DNA from: Roseovarius litorisediminis
GTDB lineage: Bacteria > Pseudomonadota > Alphaproteobacteria > Rhodobacterales > Rhodobacteraceae
Direction of reading: 5' to 3'
Assembly: GCF_900172295.1 (NCBI RefSeq)
Contig: NZ_FWFL01000010.1
Location: 62,001 to 126,000, forward strand
DNA: 64,000 bases
In this document: positions 9,568-16,272 of the stretch, in pieces
How the letters are laid out: each line of letters opens with the position of its first letter
Numbering within the stretch: position 1 is the first letter of the stretch
Made by a program: the position numbers and the translations under genes
The notes under the pieces: generated by a model
What the model was told of the DNA's origin: nothing
The model's database searches: none
Seen by the model: the letters and a program-made list of their open reading frames with translations, nothing else

Positions 9568-9575
9568 AGGAAAAG

Positions 9576-9652
9576 TGGCGCGGTTGACGGGGCTCGAACC
9601 CGCGACCCCCGGCGTGACAGGCCGGTACTCTAACCAACTGAGCTACAACCGC
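9576..9652 (-). tRNA. tRNA-Asp (GTC), copy 2 in transcription order
   Basis: 77-nt cloverleaf read on the minus strand: acceptor GCGGTTG paired with CAACCGC, D-arm AGCTCAGTTGGTTAGAG, anticodon loop CTGTCAC with anticodon GTC, T-arm GGGTTCGAACCCC, and genome-encoded GCCA end. Identical in its body to the copy at 9687-9763, from which it is separated by 34 bp. Confidence 0.97.
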
Positions 9653-9686
9653 GCAAACCCCTGAGGGGGATCATGAAAAGCAGCGG

Positions 9687-9763
9687 TGGCGCGGTTGACG
9701 GGGCTCGAACCCGCGACCCCCGGCGTGACAGGCCGGTACTCTAACCAACTGAGCTACAACCGC
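9687..9763 (-). tRNA. tRNA-Asp (GTC), promoter-proximal copy
   Basis: Same 77-nt sequence and anticodon GTC as the downstream copy, with encoded CCA. A consensus-like promoter (9798-9826) lies about 35 bp upstream, so both tRNAs are likely made as one precursor. Confidence 0.97.
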
Positions 9764-9797
9764 TCACTGCTTGCCCGATCCCTCAGGCGTGATGCGC

Positions 9798-9826
9798 TTC
9801 ATATGCGTCAGTCAACGCCCCGTCAA
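9798..9826 (-). promoter_or_regulatory. Sigma-70 type promoter of the tRNA-Asp pair
   Basis: On the minus strand TTGACG (9826-9821) and TATGAA (9803-9798) are separated by exactly 17 bp, close to the housekeeping consensus, and the predicted start point falls about 28 bp before the first tRNA nucleotide. Confidence 0.6.
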
Positions 9827-9891
9827 GCGCCCGGTCAATGAAATTTCCGCTTTCTTTCTGCTGTCGCAGAGATTGCCACCCCCGCTGACTT

Positions 9892-10122
9892 TCAGTGCAC
9901 GCGCCCAACGGCGCCTTGCACCAGTTTCACGCCGCCTACCTGTTCGAATATATCCAGCAGTGCGCAGCGGTCCGCTTCGTTTTCGCAGGCCATGGCCCAT
10001 TCCAGCATCAGCACGGCTTCGGCCGGGCGCAATGCCTCGGCGCACCTGATGTCCAGCTTGGCGCGGGCCGCAGACAAAACAGCCGCCCGCCTTACCTCAA
10101 CCGATGTTTTGTTATTCGTCAT
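9892..10122 (-). CDS. Small hypothetical protein
   Basis: 76-aa, mostly helical product beginning MTNNKTSVEVRRAAVLSAAR and containing two cysteines (DIRCAEALRP, DRCALLDIF). I do not recognise a family. It lies between the tRNA-Asp promoter and the divergent regulator gene at 10224, whose start is 102 bp away. The coding case rests on its length, amphipathic composition and position; the ribosome binding site is weak, so confidence is moderate. Confidence 0.5.
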   Translation of the reverse strand: MTNNKTSVEVRRAAVLSAARAKLDIRCAEALRPAEAVLMLEWAMACENEADRCALLDIFEQVGGVKLVQGAVGRVH

Positions 10123-10223
10123 GCCAAATACACTTTTCCCGCAATGCGTGTCGACATTAATTGACGTTCGCCCCGACTCGTCAATATAAATGACCGAAAA
10201 TCCTTAATTTAGGACCAGTATTT

Positions 10224-10952
10224 TTGTCAGATTTCCACGACCGGCTGAGACAATTGATCAAGGCGTCAGACTATGACTACAAGGGCCTGTCCCTGGCCAT
10301 CGGACAGGGCGAGCGCTATATTTCAAATCTTTTGGCCAACAAAAGTGATCCGGGCTATTCCAGCGTGATCCGGATATGTTCAGCCCTTGGCGTGACCCCG
10401 AACCAGCTGTCCGGCCTGAACGATCAGATCAGCCTGGTGGGGCAAGACATCGACACCAATATCGTCTCGGCCCATGCCGAGCGCATCCTGACATCGGTCA
10501 CGCGTGAGGCACATCGCAAACTGTCGCAACGCGGCACCAAACCGCTGCTGGATGACGTACTGACATGGTGGCACCAGCACAACGGGCTGCTGTCGAATTT
10601 CGAAACCCTTTCCGAACATGTCGACCTGTATCGCGCCCCCGAACCCGATGCCCGCCTGCCCGACCCCTACCTGATCGGCACGCAAAGCCTGGCAGCCGTG
10701 TCTTTCGGCATAAAAACCGCGGATCACCTGCGCCACCTTTTCACAACCTTCGACAAGGACCTCAGTCAAAGCGTGACGATGGCACATGTGCAAACCAACA
10801 AGGGCCAGCCGCTGCTGTCCATCGAAGAGATAGACGTCAACCTGCCCGGTCACAGTTTCCCGCTGCGTTTTGTCTACAAGCGCCTGCTGCTGCCCGTCCG
10901 GGACTCGGGGGGAAACCGATACGTTCTGAACTATTCACAGGCTCTCGAGTGA
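10224..10952 (+). CDS. XRE-type helix-turn-helix regulator with unknown C-terminal domain
   Basis: 242-aa protein. Residues about 5-65 form a Cro/CI-type helix-turn-helix (YDYKGLSLAIGQGERYISNL to RICSALGVTPNQLSGL). The remaining 170 residues contain a putative sensory fold (TWWHQHNGLLSNFETLSEHV, LIGTQSLAAVSFGI, VYKRLLLPVRDSGGNRYVLN) that resembles PAS-like small-molecule or flavin-binding regions, but I cannot assign it. The start is TTG 10224, with AGGA nine bases upstream; no ATG gives a complete HTH. Its last 18 bp overlap the convergent acetyltransferase-like gene. Confidence 0.8.
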   Translation: MSDFHDRLRQLIKASDYDYKGLSLAIGQGERYISNLLANKSDPGYSSVIRICSALGVTPNQLSGLNDQISLVGQDIDTNIVSAHAERILTSVTREAHRKLSQRGTKPLLDDVLTWWHQHNGLLSNFETLSEHVDLYRAPEPDARLPDPYLIGTQSLAAVSFGIKTADHLRHLFTTFDKDLSQSVTMAHVQTNKGQPLLSIEEIDVNLPGHSFPLRFVYKRLLLPVRDSGGNRYVLNYSQALE

Positions 10953-11501
10953 TCCTGCATAGTAATGCATCATATGCTCCAGATGCTGCGAAGACAGCGC
11001 CACCAGCCATTCGGAATCCCCGCGCCCGGCGGGCATCGGCTTGGCCCATTTCGCCACACCGGGCAACTGCATCGAAAACCCATAGTTGGTTGCAAATCCG
11101 CGCTTGACGTCGCGGTCACGCATCATCGCATAAACCCAGTCCACCTGCCATTTGCTGGCAATACAGCTGTGCAGCAACATCATGAAATACCGCAGCTTTT
11201 GCAGGGATCCGCGCCTGCCGGGATGAACGAACAGTTCCCCGATATAGGCCATGCGCCCATGAAATCCGGGCGGCAGGGCTCTCGTAAACTCCAGCAGGGT
11301 TTCACCGCTGCCATGCGGATAGTGCCGCCGCATCGTGCGGATCATGTAATCGGGCATTGAATCGCGGCCGATCGTGTCAAACCGCGTGGCCACCGCAGCG
11401 ACATAATTGCCGTCTTCTTTCATAAACAGCCAGAAACCGCTTTCTTCGGTGAAATCGTTGAAGTGCCCCGATAGTTTCGCGGTCAGCCCCCCTTTTCCCA
11501 T
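10935..11501 (-). CDS. Acetyltransferase-like protein (GNAT-like fold), apparently 5'-truncated by a stop codon
   Basis: 188-aa product from ATG 11501. The core YIGELFVHPGRRGSLQKLRY (conserved beta4-alphaA-like pattern with the R-x-x-G acyl-CoA loop) suggests a GNAT-type N-acyltransferase; I do not recognise a closer family. The frame continues upstream without break in character to ATG 11621 except for one TAA at 11562-11564 (codon 20). The skipped stretch reads MGNSLDLIKVGGECLNALA, stop, then KGCDIEVVTDFLRAEHLTEE. The gene is therefore either a recent pseudogene, a protein restarting at ATG 11501, or one starting at a rare codon. It converges with the XRE gene. Confidence 0.65.
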   Translation of the reverse strand: MGKGGLTAKLSGHFNDFTEESGFWLFMKEDGNYVAAVATRFDTIGRDSMPDYMIRTMRRHYPHGSGETLLEFTRALPPGFHGRMAYIGELFVHPGRRGSLQKLRYFMMLLHSCIASKWQVDWVYAMMRDRDVKRGFATNYGFSMQLPGVAKWAKPMPAGRGDSEWLVALSSQHLEHMMHYYAGSLESL

Positions 11502-11621
11502 CTCCTCGGTCAGGTGTTCTGCGCGCAGAAAATCGGTAACAACTTCAATATCGCAGCCTTTTTACGCCAGGGCGTTGAGACATTCTCCGCCCACCTTAAT
11601 CAAATCCAGTGAATTCCCCAT

Positions 11622-12006
11622 AGACCCGTTCCGCTCCCCAGCCGGACATTTTTTTACAACCAGTAGTAATTGACCCTTGATGGATACAGGCTTACCCGAG
11701 AACTGTTCCACAGGGAAGAGCGCGACCTAAAACAGCCCATTTTCCCAATGGAAATATACTGTTGCGCAAAATGATATAAACACTTTCAGCACGGATTTTG
11801 GCCTAAAGTCATCGACACATTTTCTCCCAATAGATGCATTTCGGATGTGGCCTGTCAAAATCAGCCACCCGGCATTCGGGGTATCGCAGGCAAGATCCAT
11901 CCGTTTTGACGTGACGCGGTATTTTGGCGCACCTAGCGCCCTTCGCAATTGCCGCAACCCTGTTGCGCTCTAGTTGCCCGATCATGTCAGAAGCAGGAGG
12001 AAAGAC
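11622..12006. other. Intergenic stretch of 385 bp
   Basis: AT-richer than its surroundings, with no convincing open frame, RNA or repeat. It holds the leader of the small gene at 12007, ending in a very strong AGGAGG ribosome binding site, and the upstream region of the acetyltransferase-like gene. Confidence 0.5.
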
Positions 12007-12138
12007 ATGTTCAAAGGTTTCATTACATCAATGGTCATCATCACCAGCTTTCTTTTGGTGCTGCCTGCAGTGATGGTCTGGTCAGTAAGTGGGAAAGACT
12101 GGTTCGAAAAGCTGCAACAGCTGACGCCGTTGTTGTAG
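12007..12138 (+). CDS. Small single-span membrane protein (43 aa)
   Basis: The ATG at 12007 follows AGGAGGAAAGAC, a near-perfect Shine-Dalgarno at ideal spacing. The product is MFKGFITSMVIITSFLLVLP followed by AVMVWSVSGKDWFEKLQQLTPLL: one hydrophobic helix and a short amphipathic tail. Unrecognised family. A strong hairpin follows at 12149-12183, which makes it look like an independent small transcription unit. Confidence 0.6.
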   Translation: MFKGFITSMVIITSFLLVLPAVMVWSVSGKDWFEKLQQLTPLL

Positions 12139-12148
12139 CATGACGATG

Positions 12149-12183
12149 CCACTCCCGGACCGTTACTCCGGTTCCGGGAGTGG
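12149..12183 (+). terminator. Hairpin after the 43-aa membrane protein gene
   Basis: CCACTCCCGGA at 12149-12159 pairs with TCCGGGAGTGG at 12173-12183, an 11-bp perfect stem. No T-run follows, so termination is likely but not typical. Confidence 0.5.
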
Positions 12184-12306
12184 TCGGTAAGCATCCCAAA
12201 GCAGGCATTCAAAACCGTTGTGCAAAAGGCCGCACGGCCCAATGCTGCGGGTGTCGGCCTTGAACCAGAGTAAAATGCTGCCAATAGCCCCATCTGCGAC
12301 AAAGTT

Positions 12307-12810
12307 TTGTCGGGCTTTTATGAGATTGGCCTCTGTAAAAAGCCTCAAATTGAAACAGCACATCAAGACAAACCAAGGATTCTTCTGAGATGGGGATTTT
12401 GGGCTGTTATAATGGGCGCTCTCGCGCTGTGTCTTGTCTTCATTCAGATGGTTGGCCCATCTTTTGAAGCCAAGCCGTCTGCGGGCTCTCAAATCGGCGA
12501 GATTGCCGGAGAAATAAAACGTGCTGCATGGCGATCGTTTCTTGGCTTGCCCAAACCAGAACCAGAATCCGCACCCGTTAATTTGTGGAACTATATTGCA
12601 ATGGCCGCGCCGATTATGGGCGTGATTGCCGTTGTGCTTTCACTGATATCCGGTGTTCTGCGCGAGAACTGGCGCTATCCGGTATACGGCACAAGCTTCG
12701 GCGTGGCTGCGATTGTCTTCCACTACTTTTGGTGGGTTGCGTTACTGATCGCCGGGGTCGTGATACTGGTCACGATAATTGAAAACCTCGGTGATATTTT
12801 CAGTTTCTAA
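12307..12810 (+). CDS. Hypothetical membrane protein, three to four transmembrane helices
   Basis: About 167 aa with hydrophobic segments WGFWAVIMGALALCLVFIQM, WNYIAMAAPIMGVIAVVLSL, YGTSFGVAAIVFHYFW and VALLIAGVVILVTIIENL. No family recognised. The frame opens at TTG 12307; no ATG or GTG with a good ribosome binding site precedes the first membrane helix, so the start is uncertain and could be internal. It ends just before the left attachment site of the 17-kb element, so it belongs to the host side. Confidence 0.6.
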   Translation: MSGFYEIGLCKKPQIETAHQDKPRILLRWGFWAVIMGALALCLVFIQMVGPSFEAKPSAGSQIGEIAGEIKRAAWRSFLGLPKPEPESAPVNLWNYIAMAAPIMGVIAVVLSLISGVLRENWRYPVYGTSFGVAAIVFHYFWWVALLIAGVVILVTIIENLGDIFSF

Positions 12811-12865
12811 AAAACCAGAACAGCCATCAGACAGAAAATCCGGCACGACAGTTCACAAGAGGATG

Positions 12866-12890
12866 GTGGTGGGTGATGAGAGACTCGAAC
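12866..12890. repeat. attL, left 25-bp direct repeat
   Basis: Identical over 25 bp to 29903-29927, corresponding to the CCA end, acceptor and T-arm of tRNA-Val. Beyond the repeat the sequence no longer forms a tRNA, so this is the copy carried in by the element. Confidence 0.9.
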
Positions 12891-12929
12891 CCCTACCTAA
12901 TCCAATTATTTCAATAGGTTAATGTGTAC

Positions 12930-12946
12930 TTTGTAACCGTGTAACC
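12930..12946. promoter_or_regulatory. Candidate integrase arm-site pair, left end
   Basis: TGTAACC occurs twice in tandem (12932-12938 and 12940-12946), about 40 bp inside attL. The same heptamer occurs twice near the right end (29827-29833 and 29839-29845). Paired heptamers just inside both att sites are what tyrosine integrase arm-binding sites look like. Confidence 0.4.
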
Positions 12947-12980
12947 GACCTTAAAATGAACCATAGCCGTCAGGCCAGTT

Positions 12981-13496
12981 TTAGATGTTTAGACTCGAAA
13001 CCGCCTGTGTCACAGATGCGATACCAAAAAAGAAAGAACCCAAAGCTGAAATGGCTAGCAATATGGCAATAACATGAAGAGCACATCGCACGCGGATAAG
13101 TCTTGCCTGCTCTTTATCCGGCTCAATGTAAGGGTGCTCCCAAGTGAAATTAACTGAATTGGTGATATCGCTATCTAACATGTTCACCAGATAGGCTAAC
13201 AGGGCGGTTAAAGCCGCAAAGCCTACCCCTAGCGCGAACCAACGTATGGGTGCGACAAGTGCATCAGATTTCACCGCATTACCTACGTCTCCAGCCTCAA
13301 GCGCACCAAGGAAGGCCAAGAGCGCAATGACAGCGCCACCGTTTATGAGGATCAGGGACCGTATAGCCAAATTCGCCGATTCAATTGCCGCCCTTGAGAA
13401 ATCAGCGCTGGTTTGCCGGTTTAGATCGTGAGCACGCTTGGCGTGCTCCATATTCAATTCGTGTTGGTGTTTTTCTTGGCTATTTTGATCTTGCAT
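12981..13496 (-). CDS. Element-encoded membrane protein with coiled-coil N-terminus
   Basis: 171 aa. The first 45 residues are polar, heptad-like and rich in Q/H/E (MQDQNSQEKHQHELNMEHAK), then three membrane helices follow: LILINGGAVIALLAFLGALE, WFALGVGFAALTALLAYLV and VIAILLAISALGSFFFGIAS. No family recognised. It lies next to attL, distal to the structural genes, the usual place for accessory (moron) genes. An AGGTAGGC motif precedes ATG 13496. A role in immunity or superinfection exclusion is possible but only suggested by position and topology. Confidence 0.7.
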   Translation of the reverse strand: MQDQNSQEKHQHELNMEHAKRAHDLNRQTSADFSRAAIESANLAIRSLILINGGAVIALLAFLGALEAGDVGNAVKSDALVAPIRWFALGVGFAALTALLAYLVNMLDSDITNSVNFTWEHPYIEPDKEQARLIRVRCALHVIAILLAISALGSFFFGIASVTQAVSSLNI

Positions 13497-13631
13497 GCCT
13501 ACCTCTTCATCCAGTCGCCACTGCGCTAAATTGATTACTCTCGCTTAAAGCGTGCATGTAAGCTGGTGGCGCCCCTCGTTTATATCCCGTCACAGATTTT
13601 TGGAGCATAACTCAGCGGTTCTCATGCGATC

Positions 13632-13979
13632 CTAACGTTTAACCTTCGATGATTGCGAGGTTCTCAGTGCTTTCGCAAAGTTGATAACACGTTCTCTCTC
13701 GGTATCCGGCAAGTCACCCATAACTCCGAGCAACTCTGCCATCTGAAAGAAAACCTTCTGGCCTTTCGTAGTCGAACTCTGCTCATCCGTTCGTGGCAGT
13801 AGTTCGATTGGAGACACATCTAAGGCATCAGAAATTTTCTCTAAGTGATCGCAGTTCCAACGTCTTTTACCTGTCTCCAGATCGGATAGGTACCCTTGGC
13901 CAAGACGAGCTTTGTCGGCCAGCGCCTTTATCGTTAAGCCTTGCGACTCTCGGATTTCTCTTATTCGAATGGGGAGCAA
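13632..13979 (-). CDS. XRE-family repressor-like regulator of the element
   Basis: 115-aa DNA-binding protein with a Cro/CI helix-turn-helix at about residues 4-60 (IRIREIRESQGLTIKALADK, LGQGYLSDLETGKRRWN, LEKISDALDVSPIELL). The C-terminal tail is short, without a LexA-type peptidase, so any repressor function is not RecA-cleavable by itself. I set the start at TTG 13979, with AGGTGG seven bases upstream; TTG 14030 would add 17 residues. Palindromic motifs that also occur upstream of the portal gene lie at 14179-14195 and 14701-14715, making this the likely master regulator of the element. Confidence 0.75.
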   Translation of the reverse strand: MLPIRIREIRESQGLTIKALADKARLGQGYLSDLETGKRRWNCDHLEKISDALDVSPIELLPRTDEQSSTTKGQKVFFQMAELLGVMGDLPDTERERVINFAKALRTSQSSKVKR

Positions 13980-14178
13980 AACTTTACCACCTGAACTGTA
14001 AGTTAGACTTAACCTTAACAATTCGACCAAAAAGGGCCAGCGTTTCCACCGGCCCTCTCAAGGTCAACCTAATACGCAATCTCACACAGCCTCTCGTTAG
14101 CCGGGTGATCCACTCTGACTTACACGCAAACGGTGATCCTGCGCGGAGTCTGGCCAAGAGAGCAATCCCAGATATGTT

Positions 14179-14195
14179 ACATAATTACCGCACAT
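14179..14195. promoter_or_regulatory. Operator-like motif 1, regulator-side copy
   Basis: ACATAATTACCGCACAT matches 26549-26565 at 16 of 17 positions. It lies about 200 bp upstream of the XRE gene; a smaller dyad TATGT-T-ACATA overlaps it. Shared placement upstream of the regulator and of the portal gene suggests a repressor site. Confidence 0.5.
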
Positions 14196-14317
14196 ATGGC
14201 GTGACGTTCAACATCAAAACGCGCCGCTTTCTTTAAGGGCTATAGCGGCGCGCTCTTCGTCCTGAACAAGATCTGGAAATTCGCTATCGTTGTGGTGAAG
14301 GTGCAACACCAGCAGGG

Positions 14318-14503
14318 CTATGCCGCCTCAGCATCATCCCGAACAAACTCAGGCCAGATATTCCCGATCTCACCCAAGGCGATAACAACTTCGGTTTCGG
14401 GGTCGGTGCCGTGTTTCTCAAACCGTTCTGCGACCATCTTGGACAGTTTAGATTTCAGGGCGCGATAAACGTGATCCGGCAAATAGATTGAAGTGTCTGA
14501 CAT
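14318..14503 (-). CDS. Small hypothetical protein of the element
   Basis: 61-aa product from ATG 14503 (MSDTSIYLPDHVYRALKSKL). The N-terminal strand-plus-helix pattern (SIYLPDHVYRALKSKLSKMVAER) resembles the start of ribbon-helix-helix DNA-binding proteins, but the family is uncertain. An in-frame ATG at 14569 would add 22 residues that look non-coding. AGGA lies 12 bases upstream. It is on the same strand as the XRE gene, with operator-like motif 2 about 200 bp upstream. Confidence 0.55.
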   Translation of the reverse strand: MSDTSIYLPDHVYRALKSKLSKMVAERFEKHGTDPETEVVIALGEIGNIWPEFVRDDAEAA

Positions 14504-14700
14504 CCGTGCAAGTGTCCTAAATTGAGTTTCGATATTGTGAGACTCGCACAGATGGAATCCAGATATCAAGCGGAAAGTAAACGTAAGGTATTGTTTTGTA
14601 AGTAAATAAGTCCTGACTTAACTCACCACCCCAGAAGTTGACTTACTTTTTTGATCTCAAAAGTTTCCGGAGTGGTGATTAGGAGTTACCCTAGTAGGTA

Positions 14701-14715
14701 ATGTTATAGTATAAC
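14701..14715. promoter_or_regulatory. Operator-like palindrome 2, left copy
   Basis: ATGTTATAGTATAAC contains the dyad GTTATA-G-TATAAC and matches 26586-26600 (ATGTTATATTATAAC) with one change at the centre of symmetry. It lies between the 233-aa gene and the 61-aa gene. Confidence 0.5.
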
Positions 14716-14730
14716 AAAATTGTTAAATGT

Positions 14731-15432
14731 TCAAGCTTGTTTCAAAACTAGCCTCTCACGCAATCCGTTCTCTATCTGATCATCAGACCAGCCAGCTTTC
14801 TTTTTTGATCTCTTCCATTCGCGATTTCTGCCTAACGCCCTCTTATGCTCTTTGCGCTCCTCCTCAGACATACCTTGAAGAATTGTGTTAGGTTCGCTGC
14901 GTTTGGTACGCCGCGCGGTGTTATAGCCGTCGCGGCCCTCGCCAGAGCGCCAACCATCTATGAGGTGGAATTTCCGAAAGCGATCATTTAGGCCGCGCTC
15001 TTTTTCGATATCCCAAGCGGCATTCGCCGCCTTTAAATCAGCCGCAACCCGGGGGGCGTCATTTGGGTTTGCCTTTTCAAGCTGTGCCTCTAACGCTCTT
15101 ACCCGAGCAAAGCACTTGTCATAGCGGCTTACCATGGTTGGGGCTTCATAAATTCTATCTACAGGTTCTTCGTCGGGATCATAAGCGCATGTGTAGAATT
15201 TCGCCGTGATCATATCGGCGGGGCTTTCACAATCGAGATCATCCAGCGCCGACATAGCGATTTCAAACTGCTCGATATCGCGCAGCCTAAACTCTTCAAT
15301 ACGGCTACCAACGTCAAAATCGACTGCATCTTTCGGGGGTATCGGATCACCATTGAAAAAACATTCAAGGCGGCTATCAAATTCTGGGTTTTCATGTGGC
15401 AGTTCGTCGTCAGATTTGCTATACTTGATCAT
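14731..15432 (-). CDS. Hypothetical protein of the element (233 aa)
   Basis: Charged, soluble product beginning MIKYSKSDDELPHENPEFDS. The N-terminal third is acidic, the middle is helical with a possible coiled coil (CFARVRALEAQLEKANPND to AANAAWDIEKERGL), and the C-terminus is strongly basic (KEHKRALGRNREWKRSKKKA), which suggests nucleic-acid contact. No family recognised. A strong AAGGAGG lies 11 bases before ATG 15432. It sits between the structural operon and the regulator genes; a role in packaging choice or helper interaction is possible but unproven. Confidence 0.65.
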   Translation of the reverse strand: MIKYSKSDDELPHENPEFDSRLECFFNGDPIPPKDAVDFDVGSRIEEFRLRDIEQFEIAMSALDDLDCESPADMITAKFYTCAYDPDEEPVDRIYEAPTMVSRYDKCFARVRALEAQLEKANPNDAPRVAADLKAANAAWDIEKERGLNDRFRKFHLIDGWRSGEGRDGYNTARRTKRSEPNTILQGMSEEERKEHKRALGRNREWKRSKKKAGWSDDQIENGLRERLVLKQA

Positions 15433-15494
15433 GTTTAGATCAACCTCCTTATGGTGGTTTCGGACCAGCGTTGGCGCGCTGGTCTTTTTCTATT

Positions 15495-15953
15495 TCAGGC
15501 TTCCACCTTGGCTACCCCAGCCTCCAATATCTCCGCAAAATCTTCGGCCAAATCGGTTGTGAAATTTTTCTCAGGTGCATTCGCCGGAATAGCGACCTTG
15601 ATTGCGTTACCCTTGCGCCAGATTGCGAAACTACCCGTGTGTGAGTTGGGATCGGTCAGGTGTACTAACTTTTCACCTGCGTGTTTACCGGTCAGATATT
15701 CGCGGATTGTCTGTGCGATCTTGGCGGCGCTATCAAAACTAAAACCCGTGATTGGAGAATTGGGGAAGCGGATTGCTAGGCCATCCGAAAGAGCGCTCAC
15801 CTGAACACTGGGAATATTATGTGTCACATCGGTGTGTGCGTACAGCGCGCGAAAGAGCTTGCCTACAGCAGCATTCATTGAAACGCCCTCTTGTTTCGCA
15901 AAGCCGCGTAACTGTGCCACGCGATCTTCCGCCAGCTTGATTTGAACGTTCAT
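15495..15953 (-). CDS. Ribbon-helix-helix-like protein of the element
   Basis: 152-aa product from ATG 15953, preceded by TTAGGAG at five bases. The first 40 residues (MNVQIKLAEDRVAQLRGFAK, EGVSMNAAVGKLFRALY) fit a ribbon-helix-helix DNA-binding domain: a short beta strand, two helices and a conserved turn. The C-terminal part (YLTGKHAGEKLVHLTDPNSH, IKVAIPANAPEK) is unassigned. An in-frame ATG at 16010 lies in a poor context. The gene follows the long inverted repeat downstream of the tape measure gene. Confidence 0.65.
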   Translation of the reverse strand: MNVQIKLAEDRVAQLRGFAKQEGVSMNAAVGKLFRALYAHTDVTHNIPSVQVSALSDGLAIRFPNSPITGFSFDSAAKIAQTIREYLTGKHAGEKLVHLTDPNSHTGSFAIWRKGNAIKVAIPANAPEKNFTTDLAEDFAEILEAGVAKVEA

Positions 15954-16091
15954 AGTTTCTCCTAATTTTAACTGTTGTATTAATGTAACATGCACCATAT
16001 TAAACCGCAAGACCTTAGCGGCAATAAAATTTCAAAACCTTTGTGGGTGAAGGCTTTAAGCGTTCTTGGGGTGCCGGGGAGAGTTTCATCG

Positions 16092-16247
16092 CCGGAAGGT
16101 ATATTGGGTAAGTAATAGTGACCTAAACCTGACGTTTTTGCACGTCTTTAAACTCTTTTTAAGAGTTTTATAATTTCTTAAGAATATACTTAAGACGTGC
16201 AAAAACGTCAGGTTTAGGTAAGTGTTATTGACTCAATATCCTTCCGG
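16092..16247. repeat. 156-bp inverted repeat with a 28-bp perfect core
   Basis: Arms at 16092-16148 and 16192-16247 are inverted copies; 28 bp (16121-16148 and 16192-16219) match perfectly and the outer parts match with scattered changes. The 43-bp centre is AT-rich and holds AACTCTTTTTAAGAGTT and TTCTTAAGAA. It lies between the tape measure stop and the next minus-strand gene, so it may end the structural transcript, or be an origin, packaging site or MITE-like insertion. Confidence 0.8.
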
Positions 16248-16272
16248 ATGTGAGACATACTCGGCTCCGACA

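Noticed and set aside
12866..12945. A second tRNA-Val-like sequence at the left end of the element
   Set aside because: Only the last 25 bp match; the rest does not fold into a cloverleaf, so it is the attL scar.
13793..14236. 147-codon plus-strand frame across the XRE gene
   Set aside because: Overlaps the well-supported helix-turn-helix gene and has no ribosome binding site.
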